Below are positions 16,895 to 25,839 of a stretch of DNA of 64,000 nucleotides, piece by piece. Below the pieces are notes generated by a model. It was given only the letters and a program-made list of their open reading frames with translations. It did no database searches and was not told the DNA's origin. The translations under genes were made by a program, and so were the position numbers. Position 1 is the stretch's first letter, and every line of letters begins with the position of its first letter. The DNA lies in NCBI RefSeq assembly GCF_003020125.1, contig NZ_PYFW01000005.1, forward strand, positions 372,001 to 436,000. The letters are read 5' to 3'. Source of the DNA: Bradyrhizobium sp. MOS003. GTDB taxonomy: Bacteria; Pseudomonadota; Alphaproteobacteria; Rhizobiales; Xanthobacteraceae.

Positions 16895-17008
16895 GGCATT
16901 GGCCCGCCGGCAGCCGGTTTGCCCCGCGTGCAGCGGTCCTCCGATAGGATGAGGCCGGGCACCACCGATATGCTATCGTCAGCCCAGCCCCCCAACGGAG
17001 ACACCCCA

Positions 17009-17377
17009 ATGCCCACCAGCGTCAAGCAAATGATCGAAGCCGCCAACGCGGCGGTCCCCAAGATCACGTCGGACGAGGCGGCCCAGATGATCAAAAACGG
17101 CGACACGCTCGTCGTCGACGTTCGCGATGCGCCGGAGGTCGCGGCCAGCGGCAAGATCGCGGGCGCCGTGAACGTCTCACGGGGGATGCTGGAGTTTCGC
17201 GCCGATCCGGAATTGCCGTCCCACGACAAGGCGTTCGACCGGAGCAAGACCGTCATTCTCTACTGCGCGTCCGGCGGCCGCTCGGCGCTGGCGGGCAAGC
17301 TGATGAAGGATTTGGGCTACGAGAAGGTCTACAATCTCGGCGGCTTCAAGGACTGGACCGGGGCGGTCGAGAAATAG
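17009..17377 (+). CDS. Rhodanese-like domain protein
   Basis: A 122-residue single-domain rhodanese (sulfurtransferase fold). ITSDEAAQMIKNGDTLVVDVR starts the domain, and the active-site loop is YCASGGRSA with Cys86 and the downstream Arg. The end LGYEKVYNLGGFKDWTGA is typical. No signal peptide is seen, so it is cytoplasmic. The ATG at 17009 begins the conserved N terminus. The physiological sulfur acceptor is unknown. Confidence 0.9.
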   Translation: MPTSVKQMIEAANAAVPKITSDEAAQMIKNGDTLVVDVRDAPEVAASGKIAGAVNVSRGMLEFRADPELPSHDKAFDRSKTVILYCASGGRSALAGKLMKDLGYEKVYNLGGFKDWTGAVEK

Positions 17378-17418
17378 CGCGACCCGGCCGGCGCGCGGCC
17401 GATCGCTCGCCTGTGGCG

Positions 17419-17462
17419 CATCCTTCGAGACGCCCGCCTGGGCGGGCCCTCGGGATGAGGTC
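17419..17462. repeat. Dispersed intergenic palindrome, copy 1 (CATCCTTCGAGACG family)
   Basis: CATCCTTCGAGACGCCCGCC followed by TGGGCGGGCCCTCGGGATGAG. The unit is an imperfect inverted repeat and recurs at 37175-37219 with few differences. Confidence 0.75.
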
Positions 17463-17565
17463 CTCGCTTTCCGGCGGGGCCATTCGCATACCGGCTTGGT
17501 CTGAGGCAACGATCTGCCTTGACGCGAGTTGTTCCCACGCAGAGAGGACCACAGCGAGGCGCGCC

Positions 17566-17757
17566 ATGAACAAGCCTACCGCCAAGGATACCGGACTGAC
17601 ACCTGACGACTTCCCGATGGAAGCCGACAAGACCAAGCTCAAGACGCACAAGGGCGAGCCGGTGGCCTCGGCCGAGTCCGAAGAGATCGCGGACGAGCTG
17701 GCCGACCGGCTGAACGAGCAAGCTCACCGGGAGGAGCAGGACCGCTGGTCGGCGTAA
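17566..17757 (+). CDS. Small acidic hypothetical protein
   Basis: A 63-residue hydrophilic protein rich in Asp, Glu and Lys, with GLTPDDFPMEADKTKLKTHK and a helical EEIADELADRLNEQ end. The ATG at 17566 follows GCGAGGCGCGCC; the in-frame sequence further upstream crosses the repeat at 17419 and is not coding. It is probably disordered plus one helix. No family is recognised. Confidence 0.65.
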   Translation: MNKPTAKDTGLTPDDFPMEADKTKLKTHKGEPVASAESEEIADELADRLNEQAHREEQDRWSA

Positions 17758-17788
17758 CGCGTCGGCCTGCGCTTTCTCTCGCCCCCTC

Positions 17789-18775
17789 CTACTCGATCGA
17801 CGTTACCTGCCGCCGGCGCAGCTCGGACGGGCTGTGGCCGAACTTCCGGCGAAACACCGTGCTGAAATGCGATGAGCTGCTGAAGCCCAGCCGATAGGCG
17901 ATCTCGGTGACCGACAGCGTGCGCAGCTCGGGGCGCATCAGCGCGTCATAGCAGCGCTGCAGGCGGCGGTTCAAAATCCATTCCGACACCGACATCTCGG
18001 TCGAACGAAACAGATAATGCAGGTGCCGGAGCGAAACGCCGTTGCTCCGGGCGATCTTCTCCAGCGACAGATCCGGATCGGTCAGGTGCTCCTCGATCCA
18101 GGCCTTGACGGAGCGCAGGCGCGCGTTGCGGGCGGTGGCATCCTCCGAGAATTCGTCCTTGTCGCCCATGTCCAGCGCGAGCGCCAGCACGTCCATCAAC
18201 TCGTGACCGAGCCGGCCTCGCGCCGTCTCCTCCAGGCTCGAGGCTTCCGCGGCGAGCAGCGCGCAGAATTCGGCGGCGATCCGCCCGAGGCCCCGCCCCG
18301 TCGCGATCGTTGCCGCCGACGGCATCTTGCCCTCGGCGAAGCGCGACGAAAACTCCTTGCGCGGGATCTCCAGATACAACGAGCGGAATTGGTTCGAGCA
18401 CTCCAGATCGTAGGCGTCGGAGGCCGAGAAGATCGCGCCGATGCCAGGGCTGGTCACCAGCGTCTGGCCGGCCTGAAGCACGTCCATGCTGCCCTGTTGC
18501 AGAAACTGGACGTAGTAACAATCCTTGTCGAGCTTCGCGATGTGCCGCTCGCGCCGCGATATCCGCTGCTCCGAAAGGAAGACGTCGCTCATCGTGACAG
18601 GGCCAAATTGCGCCTCGCGGATAAAGCCCTGATAGTCGGCCGGCTTCACCGCGTTCACGTCGACATGAACGTAGTGGTCGCAGATGGCATCCTGCCAGGC
18701 GGCAAAGCGCCTGGCGGGGTCCAGCTCCTCGGTCGTAAACACGAGATCCATCGGCGGCCCGTCACGTCGAGACAT
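17789..18775 (-). CDS. AraC-family transcriptional regulator of the sugar ABC importer
   Basis: A 328-residue protein. The N-terminal part is an AraC-binding-like cupin domain (about 20-200, with DVLQAGQTLVTSPGIGAIFS). The last 100 residues hold the two helix-turn-helix motifs of AraC/XylS (DLSLEKIARSNGVSLRHLHY and TEIAYRLGFSSSSHFSTVFR). The ATG at 18775 is preferred; a GTG at 18790 and an ATG at 18751 are alternatives. It is divergent from the importer operon, with a two-copy operator between them, and so is the likely activator of that operon. Confidence 0.92.
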   Translation of the reverse strand: MSRRDGPPMDLVFTTEELDPARRFAAWQDAICDHYVHVDVNAVKPADYQGFIREAQFGPVTMSDVFLSEQRISRRERHIAKLDKDCYYVQFLQQGSMDVLQAGQTLVTSPGIGAIFSASDAYDLECSNQFRSLYLEIPRKEFSSRFAEGKMPSAATIATGRGLGRIAAEFCALLAAEASSLEETARGRLGHELMDVLALALDMGDKDEFSEDATARNARLRSVKAWIEEHLTDPDLSLEKIARSNGVSLRHLHYLFRSTEMSVSEWILNRRLQRCYDALMRPELRTLSVTEIAYRLGFSSSSHFSTVFRRKFGHSPSELRRRQVTSIE

Positions 18776-18838
18776 GTCTGTGCAGCGCACAAAAACTGCC
18801 TGTTGATCTTAGGTTCCTGTCAGCTTCACGCAAGACTC

Positions 18839-18876
18839 TTTGCGCGCCAGCGCAAAAGGTTTGCGCGTTGACGCAA
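18839..18876. promoter_or_regulatory. Tandem operator between the AraC regulator and the sugar importer operon
   Basis: TTTGCGC-GCCA-GCGCAAA (18839-18856) is a perfect inverted repeat. It is followed by TTTGCGCGTTGACGCAA (18860-18876), with 21 nt between the starts, two helical turns. A related CACGCAAG lies just upstream. Two in-phase copies are what an AraC-type activator dimer needs. Confidence 0.7.
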
Positions 18877-18991
18877 GTCAGCGTGAGCTCCCTCGCCTAT
18901 CAAGCGCAAAACAAACTTGGGACGGGGGGAGGCAAGCGCGCGCCGAGACGGCGATCCCGCACGCGCGATGCCGATCCGGGGAAGGCAAGCG

Positions 18992-19963
18992 ATGAAGCGC
19001 GTTCGGGTCAGCCAACAGGAGATCGTGTTTGCGGTCTTCGCGGCACTCTTCCTGACCTTCTCGGTCTTCCTCAACGGCTTTCTCTCCGCCGACAACATGC
19101 TGACATTGCTGCAGAACGTGGCAGTGCTCGGCATCCTCGGCCTCGCCATGGCGATTGTCGTGATCGGTCGCGGCATCGACCTGTCGCTGATCGCGGCACT
19201 CGCGGTCCCCGCTGGCCTCGTGCTGCAGATGGTGCAAAACGGCCATTCGCTGCCGGCCTCGCTGCTTGCCGCCGGCCTGCTGGCCATCGCGGTCGGCCTC
19301 GTCAACGGCTGGCTGATCGCCTATGCGGAAGTGCCGCCCTTGTTCGCGACGCTGGCGACCGGCCTGTTCGTCGCCGGTCTCGGCCAGGCCGCCCTCTTCC
19401 AGCTCGACGTCGTGCAATGGAGCGACGGCATGGCCGGCTTCGAGCGACTCGGCCAGGGCAGCATCCTCGGCATTCCCACATCGATCGTCATGTTCGCCAT
19501 CGCCTGCGTCGTGGTCTTCGTGCTGCTGCGCCAGACGCGCTGGGGCGCCTACATCTACGCGATCGGCGACAACCCGTTCGCGGCGCGCGTCACCGGCATC
19601 CCGTCGCGGCCCATCATCGTGCTGCAATACGTCCTCGCGGCGCTGATCGGCTGCTTTGCCGGCCTCGTGCTGGCGGCGTCCGTCAACTCCATGCCGACGC
19701 GCATCTTCAACTCGACGCTGATCTACGACGTCATCCTCGTCGTCGTGCTCGGCGGCATCGGCCTGTCGGGCGGGCGCGGCGGGGTCGTCAACGTCATCAT
19801 CGGCACGCTGCTGATCGGCACGATGCTGAACGGAATGACGATCCTCAACATCCCCTATGCCGGTCAGAACCTCATCAAGGGCCTCGTGCTCCTGATCGCC
19901 GTCGTCACCGACACCCTGCTCAATCCACGAAACGAAGAAACGGCCCAACAGGGCGACATCTGA
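18992..19963 (+). CDS. Sugar ABC transporter permease (RbsC-like)
   Basis: A 323-residue inner-membrane protein with about eight to ten hydrophobic segments. It carries the RbsC/AraH-type motifs GLAMAIVVIGRGIDLSLIA, YAIGDNPFAARVTGI and VVLGGIGLSGGRGGVVNVIIG. The ATG at 18992 follows GGGGAAGG. It is the first gene of the operon and would form a heteromeric channel with the second permease at 21096. The substrate is probably a monosaccharide, sugar acid or lactone, judging from the downstream SMP-30 proteins. Confidence 0.92.
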   Translation: MKRVRVSQQEIVFAVFAALFLTFSVFLNGFLSADNMLTLLQNVAVLGILGLAMAIVVIGRGIDLSLIAALAVPAGLVLQMVQNGHSLPASLLAAGLLAIAVGLVNGWLIAYAEVPPLFATLATGLFVAGLGQAALFQLDVVQWSDGMAGFERLGQGSILGIPTSIVMFAIACVVVFVLLRQTRWGAYIYAIGDNPFAARVTGIPSRPIIVLQYVLAALIGCFAGLVLAASVNSMPTRIFNSTLIYDVILVVVLGGIGLSGGRGGVVNVIIGTLLIGTMLNGMTILNIPYAGQNLIKGLVLLIAVVTDTLLNPRNEETAQQGDI

Positions 19964-20002
19964 TCTGCCTGAAGCAACGCGTATCCAACAAGGAGGAAGA
20001 CA

Positions 20003-21019
20003 ATGGCCAGCGTTCATAAGTTCGCGCTTGGAAGCATCGCCGCACTGGCGCTTTCAGCCGTCGCGGCTCCGGCCCTCGCCCAGCAGGGCCTCGACGAACC
20101 GTTCCAGAAGCCGTTCCGGGAAGCGCTTGCCGGCAAGACCGTCGCCTACGTGCCGGTCGCGATGAACTTCGACCTGACCGAAGGCTGGTACGCCGGCCTC
20201 AAGAAAGAGCTCGAGCCTTATGGCGTCAAGTTCGTGATCCGCGATCCCAACTGGAATACCAACGCGGGCGCGCAAGCCGTCACCTCGCTGATCTCGGAGA
20301 AGCCGGCGGTGATGGTGATCCACAATCCCGACGTGCAGACCTACGCCAAGCTGCTGCAGCGCGCCGAGAACGAAGGCATCTACGTCATCCAGATCAACAT
20401 GGGCTCGGCCTATCGCAGCTCGGCCTTCGTCGGCGCCAACTGGATCGAGATCGGCGAGCGGCAGACCGAAGGCGTGGTGAAGGCCTGCCAGGGCAAGTCG
20501 AACAAGATCGCCATCATCCAGGGCGCGCTGTCGGCGGCGGCCAGTGCCTACACGCTCAAGGGCGTCGAGAACGTCCTCGCCAAGCATCCCGAAATCAAGG
20601 TCGTCTCCAGCCAGGCCGCCGATTGGGATGCCGCCAAGGCCAAGGCGATCACCCAGACGGTGCTGAAGCAAAACCCGGATCTCTGCGGCATCGTCGGCTT
20701 CTGGGACGGCATGGACATCGGCACCGCCGCCGCGATCAAGGAAGCCGGCCTGACCGGCAAGGTGTTCCTGGCGACCTCCGGCGGCGGCGAGCGCAAGGGC
20801 GCATGCGAGCTCGTCAAGAACGGCTCGTTCGATCTCGACATGAGCTACGACGTGCCGACGCAGGCAGCCCAGATGGCCGGCACCATCAAATGGCTGCTGT
20901 CGTCGGGCGTCAAGGCAGGCTCGGTCAAGGGCTCGGAATACACCACGCTGATTCCCATCACCAAGGAGAACGCCGACAGCCAGATGTCGTGCTGGAATCT
21001 CTCCGATCTCAAGAAGTGA
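20003..21019 (+). CDS. Sugar ABC transporter substrate-binding protein (RbsB-like)
   Basis: A 338-residue periplasmic binding protein of the peripla_BP_4 type. The signal peptide ends near APALAQ, and the mature protein opens KTVAYVPVAMNFDLTEGWYAG. AAIKEAGLTGKVFLATSGGG is typical of the ligand-binding hinge region. AAGGAGGAA lies 5 nt before the ATG, the strongest RBS in the operon, as expected for the abundant component. It sits between the two permease genes and is followed by a strong hairpin. Confidence 0.93.
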   Translation: MASVHKFALGSIAALALSAVAAPALAQQGLDEPFQKPFREALAGKTVAYVPVAMNFDLTEGWYAGLKKELEPYGVKFVIRDPNWNTNAGAQAVTSLISEKPAVMVIHNPDVQTYAKLLQRAENEGIYVIQINMGSAYRSSAFVGANWIEIGERQTEGVVKACQGKSNKIAIIQGALSAAASAYTLKGVENVLAKHPEIKVVSSQAADWDAAKAKAITQTVLKQNPDLCGIVGFWDGMDIGTAAAIKEAGLTGKVFLATSGGGERKGACELVKNGSFDLDMSYDVPTQAAQMAGTIKWLLSSGVKAGSVKGSEYTTLIPITKENADSQMSCWNLSDLKK

Positions 21020-21032
21020 TCGCCGCATGACT

Positions 21033-21060
21033 GCGCGTCCCGGGCCTCCCCGGGGCGCGC
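21033..21060 (+). promoter_or_regulatory. Strong intercistronic hairpin after the binding-protein gene
   Basis: GCGCGTCCCGGG and CCCGGGGCGCGC pair over 12 bp (one T-G) around loop CCTC. It lies 13 nt after the SBP stop codon and 35 nt before the next gene, with no T-tract. Hairpins here typically protect the binding-protein mRNA or attenuate read-through so that the SBP is made in excess. Confidence 0.65.
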
Positions 21061-21095
21061 GCCACTTTATCTGATGGAAATTCTTGGGAAGGCCG

Positions 21096-23213
21096 ATGCG
21101 CGAGACACTGACGCGGCTCCGATACCGCTACTGGCCGGACCATCTCCTCGGCGAGATCCTGTCCAAACGATGGACCGAAACCGCCATCCCGGTGATCCTG
21201 CTGCTGATCATCGGCTTCGCGCTCAGCCGCTCGCTCGAGCACTTCCTGTCGCCTGCGAGCCTCGCCGACACCGCGCGGCAGGCCGGCGAGATCGGCTTCA
21301 TCGGCCTCGGCATGGCGCTGGTCGTCATCGTCGGCGGCATCGATCTCTCGGTCGGGTCGATCTTCGCACTGACGGATTTTTGCGCGCTCTATCTGCTCGA
21401 CGTGCTGAACTGGCCGGTCCCCGCAGTGGTGGTGGTCACCATGATCGTCGGCGGGCTGCTCGGCGCCGTGAACGGCGTGCTGATCGGATATCTCAGGCTG
21501 CGCGCCTTCATCACCACGCTGATCACGCTGATCATCTACCGCTCGGCCTATGAACTCCTGATCCAGCGCTATTCCAACGCGATCGCGTCGGCCTTCCCCG
21601 ACATTCCCTCCTGGGATTTCATCGGCGGCGGCAGCGTGTTCGGCATCCCCAGCGTCGCGCTGGTCTACATCGTGATCGCGATCTTCGGTCACGTCTTCCT
21701 GACGCGGCTGCGGCCGGGCTGGCACATCACCGCGATCGGCGGCTCGCGGCGCTCGGCCTATAATTCCGGCATTCCGGTCCGCCGCACCATCGCGCTCTGC
21801 TACGTCGCGAGCGGCGTCCTGACCAGCATCGGCGCGCTGTTCTTTGCGGCAAGGCTCGGCACGGTCGGCGGCGATATCGGCGTCGGCCTGGAGGTGATCG
21901 TGCTGACGGCAACCGTGCTCGGCGGCATTACGCTCGGCGGCGGCAAGGGCTCGGTCGTCAAGTCCATGGTCGGCGTGCTCATCGTGCTCCTCGTCACCAA
22001 CGGGCTGACCGCCATGAACGCGCGCGGCGGCGTCAACCGCATGGCGCTGGCGACGATCCTGCTGGCGGCTGCAATGGTCGACATCCGCTGGCAGAAGAAC
22101 CGCACCCGCATCATCAGCAAGGTCTATGTCGCGCCGACCTACCACGCATTGCCGCCTCCGCCGCCGACCGAGATCGGCAGCGGCGGGCCGTTCGAGCAGA
22201 ACGACAGGCTACGCGACGTCTCGCTGATCGGGCTCGGCCGGATCGAGGCGCCCGAGGACGTCATCCTCGATCGCAACGACGTGCTCTATGCCGGATCCCG
22301 TCACGGCGACATCATCCGCTTCTTCCCACCCGATTACGAGCGAATGGAGGTGTTCGCGCATATCGGCGGCCAGCCGCTCGGCATGGCGTTCGACAAGCAG
22401 GACAATCTCTATGTCTGCATCGGCGGCATGGGGCTGTATCGCATCACACCCGACGGCACCGTGGAGAAAGCCACCGACGAGACCAACCGCAGCCTCTATT
22501 CCGTGAACGACGACAGCCGCCTGCGGCTCGCCGACGACTTGGACATCACCGACGACGGCCTAATCTTCTTCTCCGAGGCCACCGTGCGCTACGAGATGGA
22601 CGAGTGGCCGGTCGACGGGCTGGAGGCGCGCGGCAACGGCCGCATCATCTGCTACGACACCAAGACCGGCGCCACCCATACCGCGCTGCGCGGCCTTAAA
22701 TTCCCGAATGGCGTCGCAGTCGCCAGTGACGGGCAATCGATCCTGTTCGCGGAGACGTTCGGCTGCTCGATCAAGCGCTACTGGTTCGCCGGCCCGAAGA
22801 AGGGTGACGTCGAGATCGTCATGGACAATTTGCCGGGCTATCCTGACAACATCAATCTCGCCTCCGACGGCAATTACTGGCTGGCGCTGGTCGGCATGCG
22901 CAGCCCGTCGCTGGATCTCGCCTGGAAGATGCCGGGCTTCCGGAAGCGCATGGCCAAGCGCGTGCCGGTCGACGAATGGCTGTTCCCGAACATCAACACC
23001 GGCTGCGTCGTCAAGTTCAACGAGCAGGGCAAGATCCTGGAATCGTTCTGGGACCTCAAGGGGCTCAACCATCCCATGATCACATCGATGCGCGAGCATC
23101 GCGGCTATCTCTATCTCGGCGGCATCGCCAACAACCGGATCGGCCGCTTCAAGCTCGACAACGCCGATCCCGACTTCGTGCAATACGACAAGCGCTGGGG
23201 GAAGCCGTCGTGA
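21096..23213 (+). CDS. Fusion: sugar ABC permease plus SMP-30/gluconolactonase-like propeller
   Basis: A 705-residue protein. Residues 1-345 are an RbsC-like permease with multiple membrane segments and the motifs GLGMALVVIVGGIDLSVGSI, ITAIGGSRRSAYNSGIPV and LGGITLGGGKGSVVKSMVGV. After a Pro-rich linker (LPPPPPTE, about 350-357) residues 365-700 form an SMP-30/strictosidine-synthase-like six-bladed propeller. It shows ALRGLKFPNGVAVASDGQSI, LPGYPDNINLASDGNYWLAL and a GCVVKFNEQGKILESF end. The ATG at 21096 follows GGAAGG; an in-frame TTG at 21084 is less likely. The fusion is not a frameshift artefact, since the frame is open throughout. It suggests a lactonase-like or ligand-handling step tied to uptake. 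Confidence 0.9.
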   Translation: MRETLTRLRYRYWPDHLLGEILSKRWTETAIPVILLLIIGFALSRSLEHFLSPASLADTARQAGEIGFIGLGMALVVIVGGIDLSVGSIFALTDFCALYLLDVLNWPVPAVVVVTMIVGGLLGAVNGVLIGYLRLRAFITTLITLIIYRSAYELLIQRYSNAIASAFPDIPSWDFIGGGSVFGIPSVALVYIVIAIFGHVFLTRLRPGWHITAIGGSRRSAYNSGIPVRRTIALCYVASGVLTSIGALFFAARLGTVGGDIGVGLEVIVLTATVLGGITLGGGKGSVVKSMVGVLIVLLVTNGLTAMNARGGVNRMALATILLAAAMVDIRWQKNRTRIISKVYVAPTYHALPPPPPTEIGSGGPFEQNDRLRDVSLIGLGRIEAPEDVILDRNDVLYAGSRHGDIIRFFPPDYERMEVFAHIGGQPLGMAFDKQDNLYVCIGGMGLYRITPDGTVEKATDETNRSLYSVNDDSRLRLADDLDITDDGLIFFSEATVRYEMDEWPVDGLEARGNGRIICYDTKTGATHTALRGLKFPNGVAVASDGQSILFAETFGCSIKRYWFAGPKKGDVEIVMDNLPGYPDNINLASDGNYWLALVGMRSPSLDLAWKMPGFRKRMAKRVPVDEWLFPNINTGCVVKFNEQGKILESFWDLKGLNHPMITSMREHRGYLYLGGIANNRIGRFKLDNADPDFVQYDKRWGKPS

Positions 23214-24304
23214 TCGCCGCGATCAGCGAATTCGCCAACCGTTTCCTCGGCCGGGGCGATGCAGCCATCACCGTCCCATCGTTCGACGGGGCGTTGAAGC
23301 CGAACCAGGCGCTCGAGCAGGCAGAGATCCTGCTCGCATGCGACGCGCCGGAGGATCTCGCTACGGACGGCAATTCGCTGCTCATTGCCGACGGCACACG
23401 GCTGACACGCCTGACCGGAGACTCGACAACGACGGTTCGAACCTTCGAGCGGCCGATCTCCGCGCTGGCGTCCTTGCCCAATGGAGGCCTCGCCGTCGCG
23501 CTCGGCGGCACCGAGGTCCGGCTCTACGACAATGCCGAGGCCGAGACGCCCAGGGCCGCCTTCACGCAGGGGCTGCACGCCGTCAATGCGCTGGCTCCCG
23601 CGAACGACGGGACGTTGATCGCAACCGATGGATCGTCGTTGCACGATGTCGGCGACTGGGCGCGCGATCTGATGGAGCTCGGCAGAACCGGCCGGGTGCT
23701 GCGGCTCGATCCGAAGTCCGGCGCGATCACGCAGCTCGCCGGCGGATTGGGCTACGCGTTCGGCGCCATCGCGAGCAACGGCGACGTGCTCGTCAGCGAA
23801 AGCTGGCGGCATCGTCTGGTTTCGATCGCGCCGGACGGAAGCCGCAAGGATCTGCTCCGTCACCTCCCCGTCTATCCGTCCCGGCTTTCGCCGGCTCGCG
23901 GCGGCGGCTTCTGGCTCACCGCCTTCACCGCGCGCACGCAGCTGGTCGAGTTCGTGCTGCGCGAGCCGGCCTATCGCCGCCGCATGATCGCGGAGATCGA
24001 CCCGGAATTCTGGGTCGCGCCGCGTCTGCGCTCCGGCAATTCCTTCAAGGAGCCGCTGCAGGGCGCCCACATCAAGACCATGGGCGTGATGAAGCCCTGG
24101 GCGCCGCCTAGGTCATACGGCCTCGTCATCCGGCTCGGAGCCGACGGCCTGCCGCGCACTTCGCTCCACAGCCGGGCCGATGGCGTCAACCACGGCATCG
24201 TCGCCGCCGTCGAAGTCGGCGACCACCTCGTCATGATCGCAAAGGGCCCCGGCCGTGTCATCAGGCTGCCGCTGGCGTCCCTCGGCGAGGAGGCCCGCGC
24301 ATGA
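23210..24304 (+). CDS. SMP-30/gluconolactonase-like protein
   Basis: A 364-residue beta-propeller protein related to the C-terminal half of the preceding fusion. It has repeated blade motifs such as LLACDAPEDLATDGNSLLIA, GLGYAFGAIASNGDVLVSES and HLPVYPSRLSPARGGGFWLT. The GTG at 23210 overlaps the stop of the previous gene (GTGA) and its own stop overlaps the ATPase start (ATGA), so the three are translationally coupled. No signal peptide is evident. It may hydrolyse a sugar lactone, but it is divergent and the metal ligands cannot be confirmed by eye. Confidence 0.82.
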   Translation: MIAAISEFANRFLGRGDAAITVPSFDGALKPNQALEQAEILLACDAPEDLATDGNSLLIADGTRLTRLTGDSTTTVRTFERPISALASLPNGGLAVALGGTEVRLYDNAEAETPRAAFTQGLHAVNALAPANDGTLIATDGSSLHDVGDWARDLMELGRTGRVLRLDPKSGAITQLAGGLGYAFGAIASNGDVLVSESWRHRLVSIAPDGSRKDLLRHLPVYPSRLSPARGGGFWLTAFTARTQLVEFVLREPAYRRRMIAEIDPEFWVAPRLRSGNSFKEPLQGAHIKTMGVMKPWAPPRSYGLVIRLGADGLPRTSLHSRADGVNHGIVAAVEVGDHLVMIAKGPGRVIRLPLASLGEEARA

Positions 24305-25797
24305 ACGACCTCGTCCTGTCGCTGTCGAAGGCGACCAAGCTCTACGCCGGCGTGCCCGCCATCGAAGGCGTCGATTTCGACCTGCGGCGCGGCGAAATCC
24401 ACGCCCTCGTCGGCGAAAACGGCGCAGGGAAATCGACGTTGACAAAGGTCATGGCCGGCGTCGTGACGCTGACATCCGGCGCCATGACGGTCGACGGGGC
24501 CGACGTTACTCTGAAAACCCCGCTGGAGGCGCGCAACCTCGGCATTGCCATGGTGTTCCAGGAAAACAGCCTGGTGCCGACGATGACGGTGGCGCAGAAC
24601 CTCTTCCTCGGTCAGGAAAAGTTCTACAACCGCCTGCGCGGCATCTACATTGCGGCCCAGCAATTCCTGCAATCGCTCAACTTCGACGTGACGCCCACCG
24701 CGACGGTCGGCGGCCTCGGCGCCGCCAAGAAGCAGATGGTCGAGATCGCCCGCGCCGTCCTGCACAAGGCCAAGGTGATCATCTTCGACGAGCCGACGGC
24801 AACGCTGACGCCGGAGGAGAAGAAATACTTCTTCGACCTGGTCAAGGACCTGAAGAAGCGCGGGGTCTCCATCATCTTCATCTCGCACGCCCTCGAAGAG
24901 GCGTTGTTGCTTGCCGACCGCATCACCGTGCTGCGCGACGGCAGGCATGTCGTAACCGACGACGCTTCCCGCTTCGACCGGGCGCGCATCGTCCAGGCGA
25001 TGGTGGGGCGGGACCTCTCCAACACGCTCTACGGCGCGCGCAAGGCGCAGGTGCGGCCTTCGGGCAAACGGGTGCTGACGGTGCAGAACCTGAAGATGGC
25101 GCCGATGGTGAAGAACACTTCGCTGTCGGTATTCGCGGGCCAGATCACCGGCGTCTTCGGTCTCGTCGGCGCCGGGCGTACCGAGACGTTCAAGATCGTC
25201 GCAGGCGTCATGAAGCGCGACTTCTTCCACGGCGGCGAGGTGATCCTCGGCGACAAGCCGGTCCGCTACCGCGTGCCTGCGCCGGCGGTGCAGGCCGGCA
25301 TCGCCTACGTGACCGAAGACCGCAAGGTCGAAGGATTCTTCGAGACCGCATCCATTGCGCGCAATATCTATCTCGGCCTGCTCGCCAAGTTTCCCAAAGG
25401 ACGCACCTGGCTGTCACGACGTGAAATCACGGCGACCGGCAAGTCCTGGATCGAGCGGCTCAAGGTGCGCGCCATCGGCGACGAGGCCAAGGTGGTCGAG
25501 CTGTCCGGCGGCAACCAGCAAAAGGTCGTGATCGCCAAATCGCTGGTCCAGGATCCGGAGCTGATCATCTTCGACGAGCCGACGCGAGGCGTCGACGTCG
25601 GAGCCATCGTCGAGATTCACGAGCTGATCAATTCGCTGGCCGACAAGGGCAAGGCGGTGGTGGTGATCTCCTCTTATTTGCCCGAGATCATGGCACTCTC
25701 GGACCGGATCCTGGTGTGCAGGCAAGGCAAGGTGGTCGAGGAGTTTTCCGCGCTGGAGGCGACGGAGGAAGCCATCATGTACGCGGCGATCCACTGA
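24301..25797 (+). CDS. Sugar ABC transporter ATP-binding protein, two NBDs (RbsA/MglA-like)
   Basis: A 498-residue protein with two nucleotide-binding domains. The first has Walker A GENGAGKST (38-46), Walker B VIIFDEPTATL, and a divergent signature (GGLGAAKKQ where LSVGEQQ is usual). The second has the degenerate Walker A GLVGAGRTE normal for this family, a good LSGGNQQK signature (about 401) and IIFDEPTRGVD. It energises the two permeases upstream and ends the five-gene operon. The first start codon overlaps the previous stop. Confidence 0.95.
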   Translation: MNDLVLSLSKATKLYAGVPAIEGVDFDLRRGEIHALVGENGAGKSTLTKVMAGVVTLTSGAMTVDGADVTLKTPLEARNLGIAMVFQENSLVPTMTVAQNLFLGQEKFYNRLRGIYIAAQQFLQSLNFDVTPTATVGGLGAAKKQMVEIARAVLHKAKVIIFDEPTATLTPEEKKYFFDLVKDLKKRGVSIIFISHALEEALLLADRITVLRDGRHVVTDDASRFDRARIVQAMVGRDLSNTLYGARKAQVRPSGKRVLTVQNLKMAPMVKNTSLSVFAGQITGVFGLVGAGRTETFKIVAGVMKRDFFHGGEVILGDKPVRYRVPAPAVQAGIAYVTEDRKVEGFFETASIARNIYLGLLAKFPKGRTWLSRREITATGKSWIERLKVRAIGDEAKVVELSGGNQQKVVIAKSLVQDPELIIFDEPTRGVDVGAIVEIHELINSLADKGKAVVVISSYLPEIMALSDRILVCRQGKVVEEFSALEATEEAIMYAAIH

Positions 25798-25839
25798 CGG
25801 CTGCCTACCCGCCACATCGCCGCGCGATTGGCGAAGCAA

